Assembly: GCA_963691655.1 (NCBI GenBank) | Contig: OY829328.1 | Location: forward strand, 33,375,890 to 33,439,889 | DNA: 64,000 nt | Direction of reading: 5' to 3' | From: Toxonevra muliebris | Lineage: Eukaryota > Arthropoda > Insecta > Diptera > Pallopteridae | Part shown: one piece after another, positions 36,515-47,879 of the stretch | How positions within the stretch are numbered: the stretch's first letter is position 1 | How the letters are laid out: the number at the start of each line of letters is the position of its first letter | The notes under the pieces: generated by a model | Told to the model about the DNA's origin: nothing | The model's input: only the letters and a program-made list of their open reading frames with translations | The model's database searches: none | Translations under genes and position numbers: made by a program

Positions 36515-37560
36515 TTTTAAAGATTTCTTTATCCAATGCGCTGACATATCAATTTACTGTCCAGTTACCAAAATTTTGAGTAATTTCGTAGTAACGCGAG
36601 GTAAAATTATTTCTAGCTTTTCGCCGTACGATTGCAGCAAATTCCGCCATTTTGACTTAATCTGTCGTTTCAATTGCGCAAAGCTCTTAGCATTTTTTTT
36701 GCTTATCTTAAGCTTAATAATTACTATGTTTCAATGTGGTTAGCATCTGGAGATGGAGAGGCGCAGTCTAAAATTCTTATCCAATTTTCCTTTTTTCACT
36801 TACTGCACAAGTGACTTTGATGTTTAGGGTCCTGCCCTCTTAAAGCACTCAATTTCGATTTCTTTTCCCAAACCAGTTATTGGCAGAAACTAAGAGTCCA
36901 TGCTATGTCTAAATGGATTATGTACTGGATATCCAAATTTCACGTAATCATGATTATGCTGTCGCAACTCTGTCTTGAAAAGCATCACCAAACATGAGCT
37001 TTTCCTGGTTGCTTAACTAATCTCAGAACCATCTTAAGGGCAGCTTAATGGAGAATGCACGTTTTATGGTACCTGCCGTCCATAAAGACGACTCGTCTGT
37101 AAAGGCCACATCGCTCCAATCATTATCCATATGTCCGACAGCCCACTTCTGCCATTTTTTTGCTTGTTTTGCCGTCAGTAAGAGTTTAGTTATGGTAGCT
37201 CAGAATTCGATTTGGAATTCATTTAAACGACTTTTGCATTATACTAAGGGATATATTAGCGACCTTCAGCGCCAGTTTTTGTTGGACTGCTTCAAGTGTA
37301 ATGGTAGAATTGGCTTCAACAACTCATGCTATCACCGAATCCTGCTGCTGTGATATTCCCCTAGAAGCACAATGATTTGGTAAGTCGTAAGCATTCTGGG
37401 GTCTTAAAAAAAGCTCTTTCCATTTCTTTACAAATGCCTTTAACTTCTTAAGATATTTGCAGCATCTTCCTAGGACATTTTGGATTCCTTTGGTTGTGAG
37501 CAAAGAATGGCAGCTTAAAAACGTGCATACACGGAGTACGATTTGAAAAATTGCTTACAC
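36515..37560 (-). pseudogene. Tc1-like transposase pseudogene, copy B
   Basis: Read on the minus strand from about 37560. Recognisable parts are HMDNDWSDVAFTDESSLWT (first catalytic Asp, about 37110-37050), a decayed GKAHVWGCFSRQ region (about 36990) and an SPDANPIEN-like box (about 36750) followed by AKSFAQLKRQIKSKW. These are the usual DDE blocks of Tc1/mariner transposases, which cut and paste the element by acting on its terminal repeats. Stops, frameshifts and an inserted block between the second and third motifs make it inactive. It lies next to, and probably interrupted, the LINE ending at 36510. Confidence 0.65.
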
Positions 37561-37569
37561 AACAAAATT

Positions 37570-38155
37570 ATAATTGCGATTGTTTGAAAGGTAATACAGC
37601 GCCATTCGCAATGAAATGTTGAATGTTGAAAACAAAGTTCAAGTTGATACTTAAAGTTTTTCGTAAAAGACTGCAGTTATATTTTTTTATATAAAAATGT
37701 ATATTGTTTAAAATTTAACTATTATTTATTATAAGAATTGCTTATTGTTTTATAAAACAGATTGCAAATAAAAATTGGAGTTAAAAAAAAAATATTTAAT
37801 TTGTTAGAATTGGGCAAAGTTTAGGCCCGCATAAAGCAAAAATTCAAGCTAATTTTACAAAACCCTGAGGGGATTTTATTACTGTATATGCATACTTTCA
37901 ATCTATATTAACGAATGCCGGTTCGGATTCCATGACTATTTGTTCATGTTAGGTTATTTATGTAGTTTAGGTATTGGAAGGCCATCAGTGGCCTACAGTT
38001 GTCGGTAAATACTGTGTCAGTTAAGCTAAAGTTCAAAGCAAAAAAGCTCTGAAAATGGATATTATTTATATTGATTTGAGCAAAAATAAGTTTTTCTACC
38101 TAAGAGGTGAAAATGGAAATGCTTTATCTAAATTATTAACATTTAAATTTTTCAC
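37570..38155. other. Spacer downstream of odorant receptor
   Basis: AT-rich, no gene seen. Confidence 0.3.
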
Positions 38156-38158
38156 TGA

Positions 38159-38164
38159 TTTATT
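38159..38164 (-). terminator. Poly(A) signal AATAAA
   Basis: AATAAA on the minus strand about 20 bases after the odorant receptor stop codon; a plausible signal for that transcript. Confidence 0.5.
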
Positions 38165-38183
38165 TTAAAAATTTTCATTTCAC

Positions 38184-39419
38184 TCATTTCACTTGCATAA
38201 TCACAGCAAACAACGAATAAGCCGCTCGGCATACCACAAAAAATGAATTTAAATTAATGCGAAACATATTTCCGGCCATTAGGAAACGTGGTTTCAATGA
38301 TTGCTCTGCGAAAATACGTAGATTCATTTTGAACTCCTTGCTCTGACCAATCCAATTGCACGAGTGTATGGCGTAAGTGAGTTTCTCCAATTCCAGTTCC
38401 AAAACTGTGCCGTAATAGCAGCAGGGGAAAATCTCCATGACAATGGCAAACAAGAAAATAGTATAATAAATGTAAGAATAAACATTATCCATAAAGAAAA
38501 TAATATAAATTATAACGACACACATATTAATGCCAGTGAATATGATTTGAGCAAACATGCCCCAGCTGATAATTTCGCCAATTATACCGTGATAGCTGCA
38601 TAAAAATCAAAAAGAAGTTATAGTTACAAGAGTAAGCGTAGATTTAAATTACACTCTAGGTACATACGCTAACAAATCCTTGTGATCTTGTATACACGCT
38701 AGTAATTCTTGATTATTTTTCTGTGGTGTATCTTTTGCATCAAATCCTATACGCGCCACACGCATACCCAGCATCCGAATGTGACCCGCCAGGGTCACCA
38801 CTCGCATGCCACCGTAAGTATCATTTATCAGATTCTGTAGAATTTGTACAGAGATGCCCAAAATTTGATACATATGCGCAGTGACATGTTTAAGAATTGT
38901 GCTATATGGATCGAAGGGAAAATATGCCGGATACATTAAACGCCACTCGCTTACGAAACCTGTGATGATCACAGACACCTCCGAAGTTAGTGCAGAGCCC
39001 AAGCAAATAAAATAGAATAAATAGAGGATGCGTTTGGCGGCGGGCATTACATACTCCAGATAATAACGCACTTCCTGCGAATCGTGGACGCGTAAATTTA
39101 ATTTATTTATGTTTTGCTCAATTTCGCGCACTTTATACAGATTCCACCAAATAGTCATTGATTTAATACTGCATACCAGGCATGGCAAACTGATGGCTAG
39201 AATTTTGAAGACATCATATTGCGTCGTTTCACTTTTGAAGAGCCCCAGTAGTAGATGTGTTGGATATGAAAAAGTCACTAGAACGTTTATTGCCATTGCA
39301 TAGAAATAATAGAGTATATTAAGATATCCTGCATTAACAGGATAATGTCCCAGAAACCTCCAGCATTTCCAGTGAACACGAAATACTGATTCGCTTTGAC
39401 TTACGTTGCTACTGTCCAT
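38184..39419 (-). CDS. Insect odorant receptor (7TM, Or33-like)
   Basis: Two exons: 39419-38668 and 38595-38184, joined across a 72-bp intron with donor GTATGT and acceptor TTATGCAG (phase 2). The product is 387 residues, normal for the family. Exon 1 starts in the context CAAAATGG. It holds HWKCWRFLGHYP near residue 16, hydrophobic segments at about 32-60, 70-90 and 130-155, and LMYPAYFPFDP before the fourth segment. Exon 2 has ISWGMFAQIIF, the EIFPCCYYGTVLELELEKLTYAI loop (first 20: EIFPCCYYGTVLELELEKLT), CNW and the C-terminal RAAYSLFAVIMQ. Insect receptors of this class form ligand-gated channels with Orco in neuron membranes. By memory it is nearest Drosophila Or33; the ligand is unknown. 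It appears intact and single in this window. Confidence 0.9.
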
Positions 39420-40140
39420 TTTGATTGATAATCGGTTTTTCTACCTTTCACCTTTCAAATGTGAAATATTTATGAAATGTTGATGGGATTGAAATCTATT
39501 TTAAAAAGGTTAACTCTTTTTATGAGAAAGCATGTATATATGTATATGTGTGCATATATGTATTATGTGTTAATTGCTGTACTCATTAGGTAATTTACTT
39601 ATGCATACGTAAACTGTTATTAATTAATCCGTACATTTGTAATGAATTTAAATTGTAAATGCTCAACAGGAAATGTAATGGTTGTTTAAGTCAAACTGCC
39701 ATTTCCGGCTTTTTTTTTAGATCACTTTTTTGAATTCTTTACGCGTGGTAGAGCAGAAATGCTAGGGGCGAAATCCACCTCACAAATTACAAACAACAAA
39801 GTATAACTGCCAGCAGTACAGCAATTCTTATTATTTGTTGTAAAATATCAATATACAACAATTTTTGTGTTTGTTATAAAAGAGCCATAAGAGAATATAT
39901 AAGTTAAAGTGTTTGTTCTATACATAATAGAAATAGAAGGCTGTAAGTATGCAAAGGTGAGACAGAGCAGGTATACGTTCCTTCTTCCCGTTTCTTTTGT
40001 GAGTGCCAGTAAGCTCTTTCCCAAGTAATAAGCAAAAACAATCAAATCAGACTTTTTTTTATAAAAACAATGCCTAGATCATTTTTGAAGGAAGAAAAAG
40101 ACGAAGAGAGAAAGTGCAAGTATAAAGGAAGTGTCTTTTT
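39420..40140. other. Upstream region of odorant receptor
   Basis: AT-rich region containing a TATATGTATATGTGTGCATA stretch (39537 on). Core promoter elements of the receptor gene would be expected here, but I cannot single one out. Confidence 0.3.
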
Positions 40141-40144
40141 GTAT

Positions 40145-40230
40145 CAATTCGTCGCCTGAGAATTGATTTGGCGTATAGGCATACGAATACTTAAACACAT
40201 ACGCCAAATCAATTCTCAGGCGACGAATTG
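40145..40230. repeat. Perfect 32-bp inverted repeat with 22-nt loop
   Basis: Left arm 40145-40176 starts CAATTCGTCGCCTGAGAATT and right arm 40199-40230 is its exact reverse complement; the loop is 40177-40198. RNA from either strand would form a long perfect hairpin. It lies 726 bp upstream of the odorant receptor start. No terminal-repeat or duplication pattern of a known element surrounds it. Confidence 0.9.
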
Positions 40231-40736
40231 TAAGTGGTGATAAATGAGTTCTAATTTAATATAACAATATACATAAAATACTTCAACAACAAAATTGGAA
40301 ATCATCAACGATGGAGTATTTGCCAGAAATTTAAATATGTATATTACGATCACAAACATTAACTTCATATTTCAATTACCACAAAACGGATATTGTATCT
40401 GAAGCGGCTTGAAAAAGGGGCAAACAAGGTTACAATTTTTATGACTTTTGTTCGCCTGTGTTACTTGTTATTCACGAGTACGTACTCAACACAAGCCTCA
40501 GTGGTTTTAGTTTTATCATCTAAGATAGGGATGTGCACTTCAGTTGCCCTCTGACGACGTCGTGTGCATGAAGGTGCTGGAAGCGGGGTGTAAATTAAAA
40601 GCCGAGTGGTGTTGGTTCTTTTGTGTCTAAACATTCACATTATTGTTGTTGTTTTGCCAAAAGTACACATAAATGTGTATGTATATGTGCAAAAAACTAA
40701 CATAATGAAGAGTGAAGAGTGATATTACTATTTTAT

Positions 40737-41783
40737 TTTATTAGTCGGAACACATCTGATTCAGATTACGTGATACCGAAATTGAGCTATGGAAAGAGGA
40801 TAAAAGCTGTTGTTGAACAGGAAGGCTGGCGTAGGGGTATGGAAATAGAACGCAAATCCTTCAATATTTTCACGGGTGGCTCAAAAATGGTTGAGGGAGT
40901 GGGTTCTGGTGTTTACTGTGGTGAGCTAAACATCAGAAAGCCCTTCAGGCTTCCTGACTACTGCAGCATATTCCAAGCAGAAATATTTGCCGCTAGGAAG
41001 GCTGCGGAGCTTGCAAACAGTATTACCACGATCAACTCAACAGTAAACATATATATAGATATGGACATCTTCCAAGAATGTTCTTCAGTGCAGGGCAGCA
41101 ATGGAGAAACTGACTACTAAGCGTAGGCTGTGTATCTATTGGGTACCTAGTCACAAAGGCATAGATGGAAATGAGATTGTCGACAAAATCGCGAAAGCAG
41201 GAACTAAGCTACCGGAGGATCAAATCAGCGAAGTACTGATGTGTCTGCAAGTAGCCTATTGCAACCTAGAAGCATGCATTTGGAAGAAAGCGATAGCTAG
41301 GTGGAGAAATATACCCACATGCAAAATCGCTAAAGTCATGTGTGACCCCTACAGCGAGAGTTATGCAAAATCTGTTATATCTTTCAATCGTAAGGACTGC
41401 AGAACAGTAATTGGCGTACTAACTGGCCATTGTTTGGTGGCAACGCACGTGCTTAAACTAAAGCTAACTGACAATGATAGTTGCAGAAAATGTATGGAGC
41501 AAGATGTGAGGGAAACTCTAGAGCACCTTTAATGCGCTTGCCCCGCGCTCACTAGAACTCGATTAACGTACTTAGGAGCTCCACAGTTTGAGGGTCTGAA
41601 CGAGGTCGCTAAACTGGGGGTGAACTGTCTTTTAAAGTTTACTAACCACACCCGCATCTTAAATGACGCTTACACTCGCTAAATATACACGCGATAAATG
41701 AATCCTGGGACTATTATCTGGTATTGTTAAGGACCTAAAGGTCTATGCGTGGCTTCGGCCAGCCAGTACTACCTAACCTAACC
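40737..41783 (+). mobile_element. 5'-truncated LOA/I-type LINE insertion
   Basis: It is flanked by TACTATTTTAT on both sides (40726-40736 and 41784-41794), a perfect 11-bp target duplication. It ends in CTACCTAACCTAACC, the same tail as the SINE and as the LINE at 59450-60848. It covers the RNase H region and the C-terminus only, as expected after incomplete reverse transcription from the 3' end. Confidence 0.85.
40740..41686 (+). pseudogene. LINE RNase H and C-terminal Cys/His region
   Basis: The first frame (to 41120) has FNIFTGGSKMVEGVGSGVYC, in which the first catalytic Asp is replaced by Gly, followed by FQAEIFAARKAAELA. A frameshift leads to the second frame (41101-41532) with IYWVPSHKGIDGNEIVDKIA, then TVIGVLTGHCL and CRKCMEQDVRETLEHL. 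A TAA (41530-41532) then interrupts the Cys/His motif, after which CACPALTRTRLTYLG continues in the same frame to the TAA near 41682. RNase H would remove element RNA; the changes noted make it inactive. Confidence 0.8.
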
Positions 41784-41794
41784 TACTATTTTAT

Positions 41795-41870
41795 GTATTT
41801 GAAAATTCGGGGGAGGGGCGAGGCCCCATTTAGCCCCTTGCAACTGCCACTGGCTTACACAATTGTGAAG
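41795..41870 (-). repeat. Possible hAT-type end
   Basis: Read on the minus strand, CAGTGGCAGTTGCAAGGGGC followed by a C/G-rich run resembles the G-rich subterminal form of the 7960 element. No partner end found. Confidence 0.25.
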
Positions 41871-42104
41871 CAGAGTGTCTAGATTATATTAAAATAACCC
41901 GCATACTTCTTTTACATTTAGCGACCAAAATATATCCGATTTACACATTTATTTTACCAAAAGTAAATCAGCTTTCAATTTATAAAACATATATTTTGAT
42001 ATAGAAAAAAAAACAAAAAAAAAAAAACAAAAATAGCTCAATTGACGATAACTTGTTAACTTGGCCACACTAATATGGAGTATGAGTGAATATAACAGAG
42101 AGTG

Positions 42105-42385
42105 CCCTGGCTACTGTTGTAATGCATATCGTCGTAGTTCAAGCAGAAATCACTAAGTCCAAATTCATTTTTTTAATTGGATCCATATTAATTAGCTTCT
42201 ATAATTCGAATGGCATAATAAATTAGGTTTTTATGGATCTAGTTGAAACGTATACTAATGTGTATATCAATCTTTTGAATTTTTAAGTCCTGCACTGCAT
42301 AAACTAACTTCATCTCAGAAATTAAAAAAAAATGGACTTAGTGAATTCTGCCAGAACGCCGAAGATATTTGGGCATTGGCAGTAG
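42105..42385. repeat. Hairpin MITE-like repeat
   Basis: CTACTGTTGTAATGCATATC ... CAGAAATCACTAAGTCCAAA on the left pairs with the right side, reverse-complemented, CTACTGCCAATGCCCAAATA ... CAGAATTCACTAAGTCCATT. The arms are about 60-70 bp and the centre is AT-rich. Target duplication not clear. Confidence 0.5.
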
Positions 42386-42389
42386 GAAT

Positions 42390-45180
42390 GCCAAAATGAA
42401 AGGAATTTCCCGAATTCTTGGCAATCGACTTCAATTTTAGTTAGTTATAGGGTATTGAAGAGTGAGATCGTTTTCGTGGCGACTGAAAATTTTAATTTGT
42501 TGTCAATTTGTAGATATGAAAAGTATATATTTTTTCTGTAAAACCTTTTATTAATTTTTTATTTTTATTATTCTTTAATATTTGTTAAAAGTTTTTGTAT
42601 ACATTACATACATGCATATATGCATAAAAGTTGTGATCGTAAACAATAATATTATTTACATTTTTTGTTATTTATTAATTGGATCTAAAATATACAGTTG
42701 GCATCCCGGATCACCACGCAGCAGTGCTTTTGCTGCTTCTCTTTTTTTTCGATCTCTCAAAGTAACAACCAAGCAGGAAAATTACATATGCTTTCAATAA
42801 TGTAATTAAAGAGTTCCACAGTACAAAGGTAATTGAAAAAATCTTTCTCTACCTGGTAAAGCAATTACTAGGTTTATGAAATCAATCCAAAAATCAAGAG
42901 TAAAGTTGCATTTACGTTCACACTCTCTACAGGGATGAAATTAATAAATTCGTACACATATACATCCACAAAAGAAATCACGTTTGTTCTCTCATACTTG
43001 TTACTCTTCCCCTTGGCACAGCGTTACCCCTCGTCTAGCCCTTATGAGTATTTCATCAGCTCATATGTGTCGAAGTGCACATCACTTATCTAAGGAATAG
43101 TTTCCTTTGTAATTTTATGAACTTTCCATCATTGTTACCGACTTATTAGATGATAGAAAACCGTCAAAATCGGTATTTTTTGGGATTTTTGTATTAATAT
43201 TTTTTAGAACCCGATGTAATGGAAAAATTCACTGGCCTCTAATACCTGCAACGGCACTACCAGTTTACATACAAAATTTCCAAATATCGACTCAGTAATT
43301 CTTGCATGATTGTGAGAAATATTACATCCGCCTTTTTTCACTTTTTTTCTTAAGCGATAGCAAGAAAATTGCTGCAAGTTGCTCTCAGAAAGTCCTTTTG
43401 AGAGTAAATTGCTGATGTAAGCAAAAAAAGAAAGAAACAATTTACTATCAAAAGACTTTCAGAAAAAATTGCGAACAATTTTTTTGAAGATGCAATCTCT
43501 AGCTAAGAACGTTCTCTTCGTTTTCGTATGACCTATACTTTCTGTAGGAACAAAAGTCCTCAGTAAATTTGCTTCATTGAATGGAGTTTCTTGAAATAAT
43601 TTGTAGTTCACACATCAGAATTCAGCAGATTTGTATTTCCTCTCACGACCATGCTCCGATTTCAATTCGGTGTAAGCGACTGGAATACGGCGGCTTTTTT
43701 CATGTAGCATGTTATTGGTTATTGTGCTTGTCTATTCGATTACGAATTTGTTATAGGCAGTTGTTTACAAGCTTGGAACTTGCTCATCAATAAAATTAAA
43801 CAAAATTTCAAATGTTCCCTCCTTCTTCAAGACAAGAACCGAAGAAAGTTGCACAAGTCCATGTTTTTTTATTTTTCATTCTCATTTTCCCTCATCTACA
43901 TGGCTCCATTTTAGTTATGTAAAATCAGTATTATTATTATATTTTTCTATAGGGTCATTTCAATGATTAGAAAACGTGTGCTTCTTTTTAATACTTATTA
44001 TGTCTGTTTAAACTGCAAAGTCATGATGAAACCTGATGAAGCATAGCAGTGTGAGTTGTGAAATGTTTCCAATACAATCAGTTGTCTTAGTTTCCTAAAA
44101 ATGTTTTAAATTTCTACGCACCTCTATACAATTTATCAATATACATACTTACATATATATACATATATACTTAGGTATGGCAATGGTAATCATCAATTAA
44201 TTAAATTTAATTAGTTTGGAGTGTGAAGTGTTTTGTTCGTTGGAATTTCCGTTGCTTAGAAAATAAATTTTGGTGATACTTATGTAAATTTTTAATTGTA
44301 ATTTTATATTAAAAATTTAAAGGCATCAAATTGAGTTCGGTATGGTTCATGTTTAAGTAAAATATAAGAAAGTAAGTTAAATCATCGGCGATAGCATTTA
44401 TGGTTTTTTTGTTAACAGTAGCTAAAGTTATTAAATCGTTTTTCAGATACGTGAAGAGGGCAAAAAATAATAAAAAAATAATATTTTATCGTAATTTCCA
44501 CGTTTTACCGGATCAGCATTTTTATTGCTCATAATTATTTTTTTCGCACACCCATAACTACTATGAGTGAAAAATACTTTTTACGTTGCAGATTACTTTT
44601 ATTTTATAAGAAATATATTTTACTTATTATTATTATGAGTGAAAATTTTGCTTCGTCCCTGCTGATAACTTTTTAGACCATTTTATTTATTATTTCGTTC
44701 ATGCCAAACTTATATAAGAGAATCTGAGAGCAAAACGGGTTGAATTTTTTATAAGAGCAAAAGTGAAATAAATTGATATCTCAGGGCAAGAACGGTTTAG
44801 AAGATTAGGAGATCACCCTATATAAAATGTATACATTGATGTAAAAAAATTTTCGCATAAAATAATGGATATTTTATATATAAATGAAGAGAATCTTGCT
44901 ATAATTATTATAAAGTAATGTAAAGTGAATTCTTCACTCATTGTAGACACAAGTGAGCCCAAAAAAGTATTTCTTATAAATTGCAAGTAAAAAAGATTTA
45001 GAATATGAAAACAAGCTTTTTTACTAATTTTTTTGTCTTCTTCTGGGAATTATTTTATTTTATAAATATCGACTTAAAAGCAATTGGTCTAACACAAAAT
45101 TCAAACAAATTTAGTTTGTAGGACTGTGTATTTATTTTATTATTTTGCATTTTAGAGTGCTGTTTATCAGGCTTAATGAA
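42390..45180. other. AT-rich stretch, no gene seen
   Basis: Includes an imperfect hairpin at 43366-43490 (arms around AGTCCTTTTGAGAGTAAATT and its complement). No gene recognised. Confidence 0.35.
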
Positions 45181-45212
45181 AGGTTATTTTTGTTAAAGTG
45201 AGAAAACCAAAG

Positions 45213-45265
45213 CAGTGTAGGCAAATCATACAGTCATTTCGTATTCCGCCACTCATCAGGGATAT
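45213..45265 (-). ncRNA. Decayed hammerhead ribozyme copy
   Basis: On the minus strand CTGATGA (45259-45253) is followed by GTGGCGGAATAC, GAAA (45240-45237), TGACTGTA and TGATT (45228-45224). Compared with 30780-30826 the 5' half of stem II (GGAACC) is missing and stem I no longer pairs, so it should be inactive. Homology to the first copy continues on both sides, including ATGATAAACA/CTGATAAACA on the 3' side (about 45160). Confidence 0.65.
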
Positions 45266-45614
45266 TTTTGATTGTTCTTATTAACTAATAATTATAATTA
45301 TATAAGCTGATTAATAGGAATACCCATACGAACGCAAAAAGTATTCAATTGATTGAGAAAGTATGATAAGTGAAATGGAGGAGAGGAGAAGAAGAAGTTA
45401 AAATTACCAGAAAATATAGTTACAGGTTGCTTATACCATAAACGCACGGTACGATAGAGAAAAGTACTATCTCTGTAATTTGTGTTGGGTTGGAATCATT
45501 GGTGCTTAAGTATTACTCGTGAGTTTCGCATATCACTCTCGTAGTTCTGTGCAACATACGCACTGGTGATATTCCTCTGCGGAATATCTTCCATATGCTA
45601 AATTAAATATTTAA

Positions 45615-46689
45615 CCCTGGAAGGACATACTTCGTAGAATCCACGACGCATGTTTACGTTTTAAAGTTTTTCTTTCGAAATTTTGTTCGTATTGGGCTGG
45701 TTTTTCATACAGTGTCAGTCGTGAGCAAGCTGTTGCTGTGTGCAGAAGTTCAACTGAATATACATTATGAAAGTAGGATTTTTTAAAATGTGCGTCGTCG
45801 AAACGACCTTTGTGTAACTTTTGCAATTAGACATGGTGTTTCTTATGTTATAGTTTTTGTTGTTGGAATGCGAAATGAGCACGATAAAGTAATTGAATGA
45901 TCAGGAAACTGAAAATTTTCTTGTTGATGAGTGACGAAGACCACCAACTGGACAGAGGAGGTTCAAAATGAAAGATGCAAGTTTGTGAATGGCGGCATCT
46001 GATTTAGACTAAAACGATGTGCCTCTATGTAGAGGTATATCATTATTAAAGACAAAGTCGAAAATAATTTCGTTAATCACATCCATTATGCACAGAAAAC
46101 AATCATAAAATGTATGTACAAAAAGCACAATCATGGGTAAAATATTGTGTATCAAGTTCGAGGACCGATTCAGCAATGCATTATTACTGAATATTTTGGA
46201 TATTAAATATGACTTTTTTATGTAAATTAAGCTCACAACATGTTTTAAATAAAACAAAAGCCCCTCAATCGCATTTGCTTTCCAAAAAAAAATCTGTCTT
46301 TGTCGAAAGCCAACTAACTGATGGGCTTACAAATACCAACTTTGACTACGTCGGTGTAAATAATATTAAAAATGTAATGACGACTGATGATGAAAATACT
46401 GAAAAAATAAATCCTGAAAAAATAGAATGATTTGTGCCATTTGCCCCTCTTCTAAGCGACGAATGACTAATTCGTCCTGTTCAAAATGCAATTAAAGCTT
46501 AGGCGAGAAGCACAAAATAGAGTTTGTGGCTCTTGGATATAATGATACTTGATTCTCATGAAAACTCGTTCCTACTTAGTTCAGTATATTACTTTTAAGA
46601 TGCATGTATATGACCACTTTGAATAATGCCGTCGCCGTTTCGACGAAGCATGACCTTGCCGTATAAAAAATAAGCATGTATTTCCAGGG
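45615..46689. mobile_element. PiggyBac-like element, TTAA flanked
   Basis: The left end CCCTGGAAGGACATAC and the right end, reverse-complemented, CCCTGGAAATACATGC agree at 12 of 16 positions. TTAA lies on both sides (45611-45614, 46690-46693), which is diagnostic of piggyBac. Both ends contain a further inverted block GTCGTCGAAACGAC/GTCGCCGTTTCGAC. The interior has fragments of open frame, including 46209-46430, but no catalytic core that I recognise. Confidence 0.75.
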
Positions 46690-46714
46690 TTAAAAATAAT
46701 AACTTTGATGATTT

Positions 46715-47640
46715 TTAATTTCTGACTGAGGATTTACCTTTGGTAGTGTTAGTACTTTGTGGAAACCATTTTTGCCAGGTGATTTCTGTACATCTCTTCT
46801 GCAATGTTTCAACTAGTATTAGAGCAGTGGGCAGCAGTGATGATAGCCCATAAGGAGCTGTACTTGAAGTTTTTCGCGCTGCTTTTCTATATGGTTGAAA
46901 TCGGGACTTTCGGGCTGACAACTCTATAATTTTTATTTTGCTCTTATTAAGCCAAGGCTTAACGACCCTATATGTGGGTTTTGGGTCGTTGTCATGCTTG
47001 GAGAAGATGATTTTTAAGGATGTGTTTGCACATGTCTTTAATAATTTTGTCTTCGATTTAAACAATTGGACCAATTCGAGATGAAGTGAAACACCACCAA
47101 ACCATTACACAAGGGCCCATCTTTAACAGTTTTTTTTAGTAAATTTTAGGTCCAGCTCTGTATTTGGTGGATGCCTAACAAAGGGCTTTCCAGCGATCTC
47201 AAACACATTAAATTTGGATTCATCGGTCCAAACAATCGTTTTCTAAAAATCCTGTTTAGCGAACTGAATGCGTTGCGCAATATTTCTTTTTTGGGAACAT
47301 TGGGTTTACTTTTGCCTATTCGTCCAAATATTTTTTTGTTTGTTTAATCGCTTGCGTATGGTTCTGGTTGATATTTTCAAATTGTAATCTAAGTCCATTT
47401 GTGATCTTAGTTTGATGAAAGGTAAGAAAGCGTTTATTTTGCTCAGCCTAATCAAGTACCTGTCTTCAGTTTGGGACATTTTAAGTGATTTTTTGCCAGC
47501 CAAATTGTGAAAAATTTTATTTTTTTGTAGTATCGTTTCTCATTGAATACTTGTCCACATGAAAAAGCTAGCGCTTCCTCGACCTTTGCAATACCGCCTA
47601 AGTTCTGGAAAAAAAATAATCCAAATAATCTCCTTTTTCG
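46715..47640 (-). pseudogene. Tc1-family transposase pseudogene
   Basis: Minus-strand reading from about 47503 gives LKMSQTEDRYLIRLSKIN and ISTRTIRKRLNKQKNI (helix-turn-helix), then TIVWTDESKFNVF (first catalytic Asp, about 47235), and in another frame FSKHDNDPKPTYRVVKPWL (second Asp, about 46985). The third block (usually SPDLNPIEN) is changed to ARKSRFQPYRK, so the last acidic residue is gone. The protein would act on Tc1 terminal repeats. It lies directly beside the piggyBac-like element, and its own ends were not found. Frame breaks occur near 47310 and 47090. Confidence 0.75.
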
Positions 47641-47879
47641 AGGGAGTGGAGATCTTATTTTTGCCCATCAAAACCAAAATCAACAATTGTTCATCTAAAG
47701 TATACCGAAATGTTTAAATGATACATTTTATTAGTTTTTAAGGAATTTAAGTACACTAAGTCAAGTTAATTGTGATGTCTTCAAAAAACACCGAAACTAC
47801 AGATTGACACAAAATTTTTTGCAATTATGCATTATGTCTCTGGTCATAAAATAGGCATAGTTTGAGTTCAAAATTATAA

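Noticed and set aside
38364..38603. Plus-strand 79-codon frame
   Set aside because: Antisense shadow of odorant receptor exon 2.
38658..38663. Alternative donors (GTACCT or GTGTAA) for the odorant receptor intron
   Set aside because: GTACCT gives the wrong phase. The later GTAATT donor keeps phase but adds about five residues to a region whose length is conserved; GTATGT at 38667 fits both phase and length.
41770..41783. CCTAACC repeats as telomere-type sequence
   Set aside because: Only two or three units each, always at the 3' end of LINE or SINE insertions beside a target duplication.
44025..44075. CTGATGA followed later by GAAA on the plus strand (third hammerhead?)
   Set aside because: The bases between them do not form a stem II and there is no stem III with a cleavage triplet.
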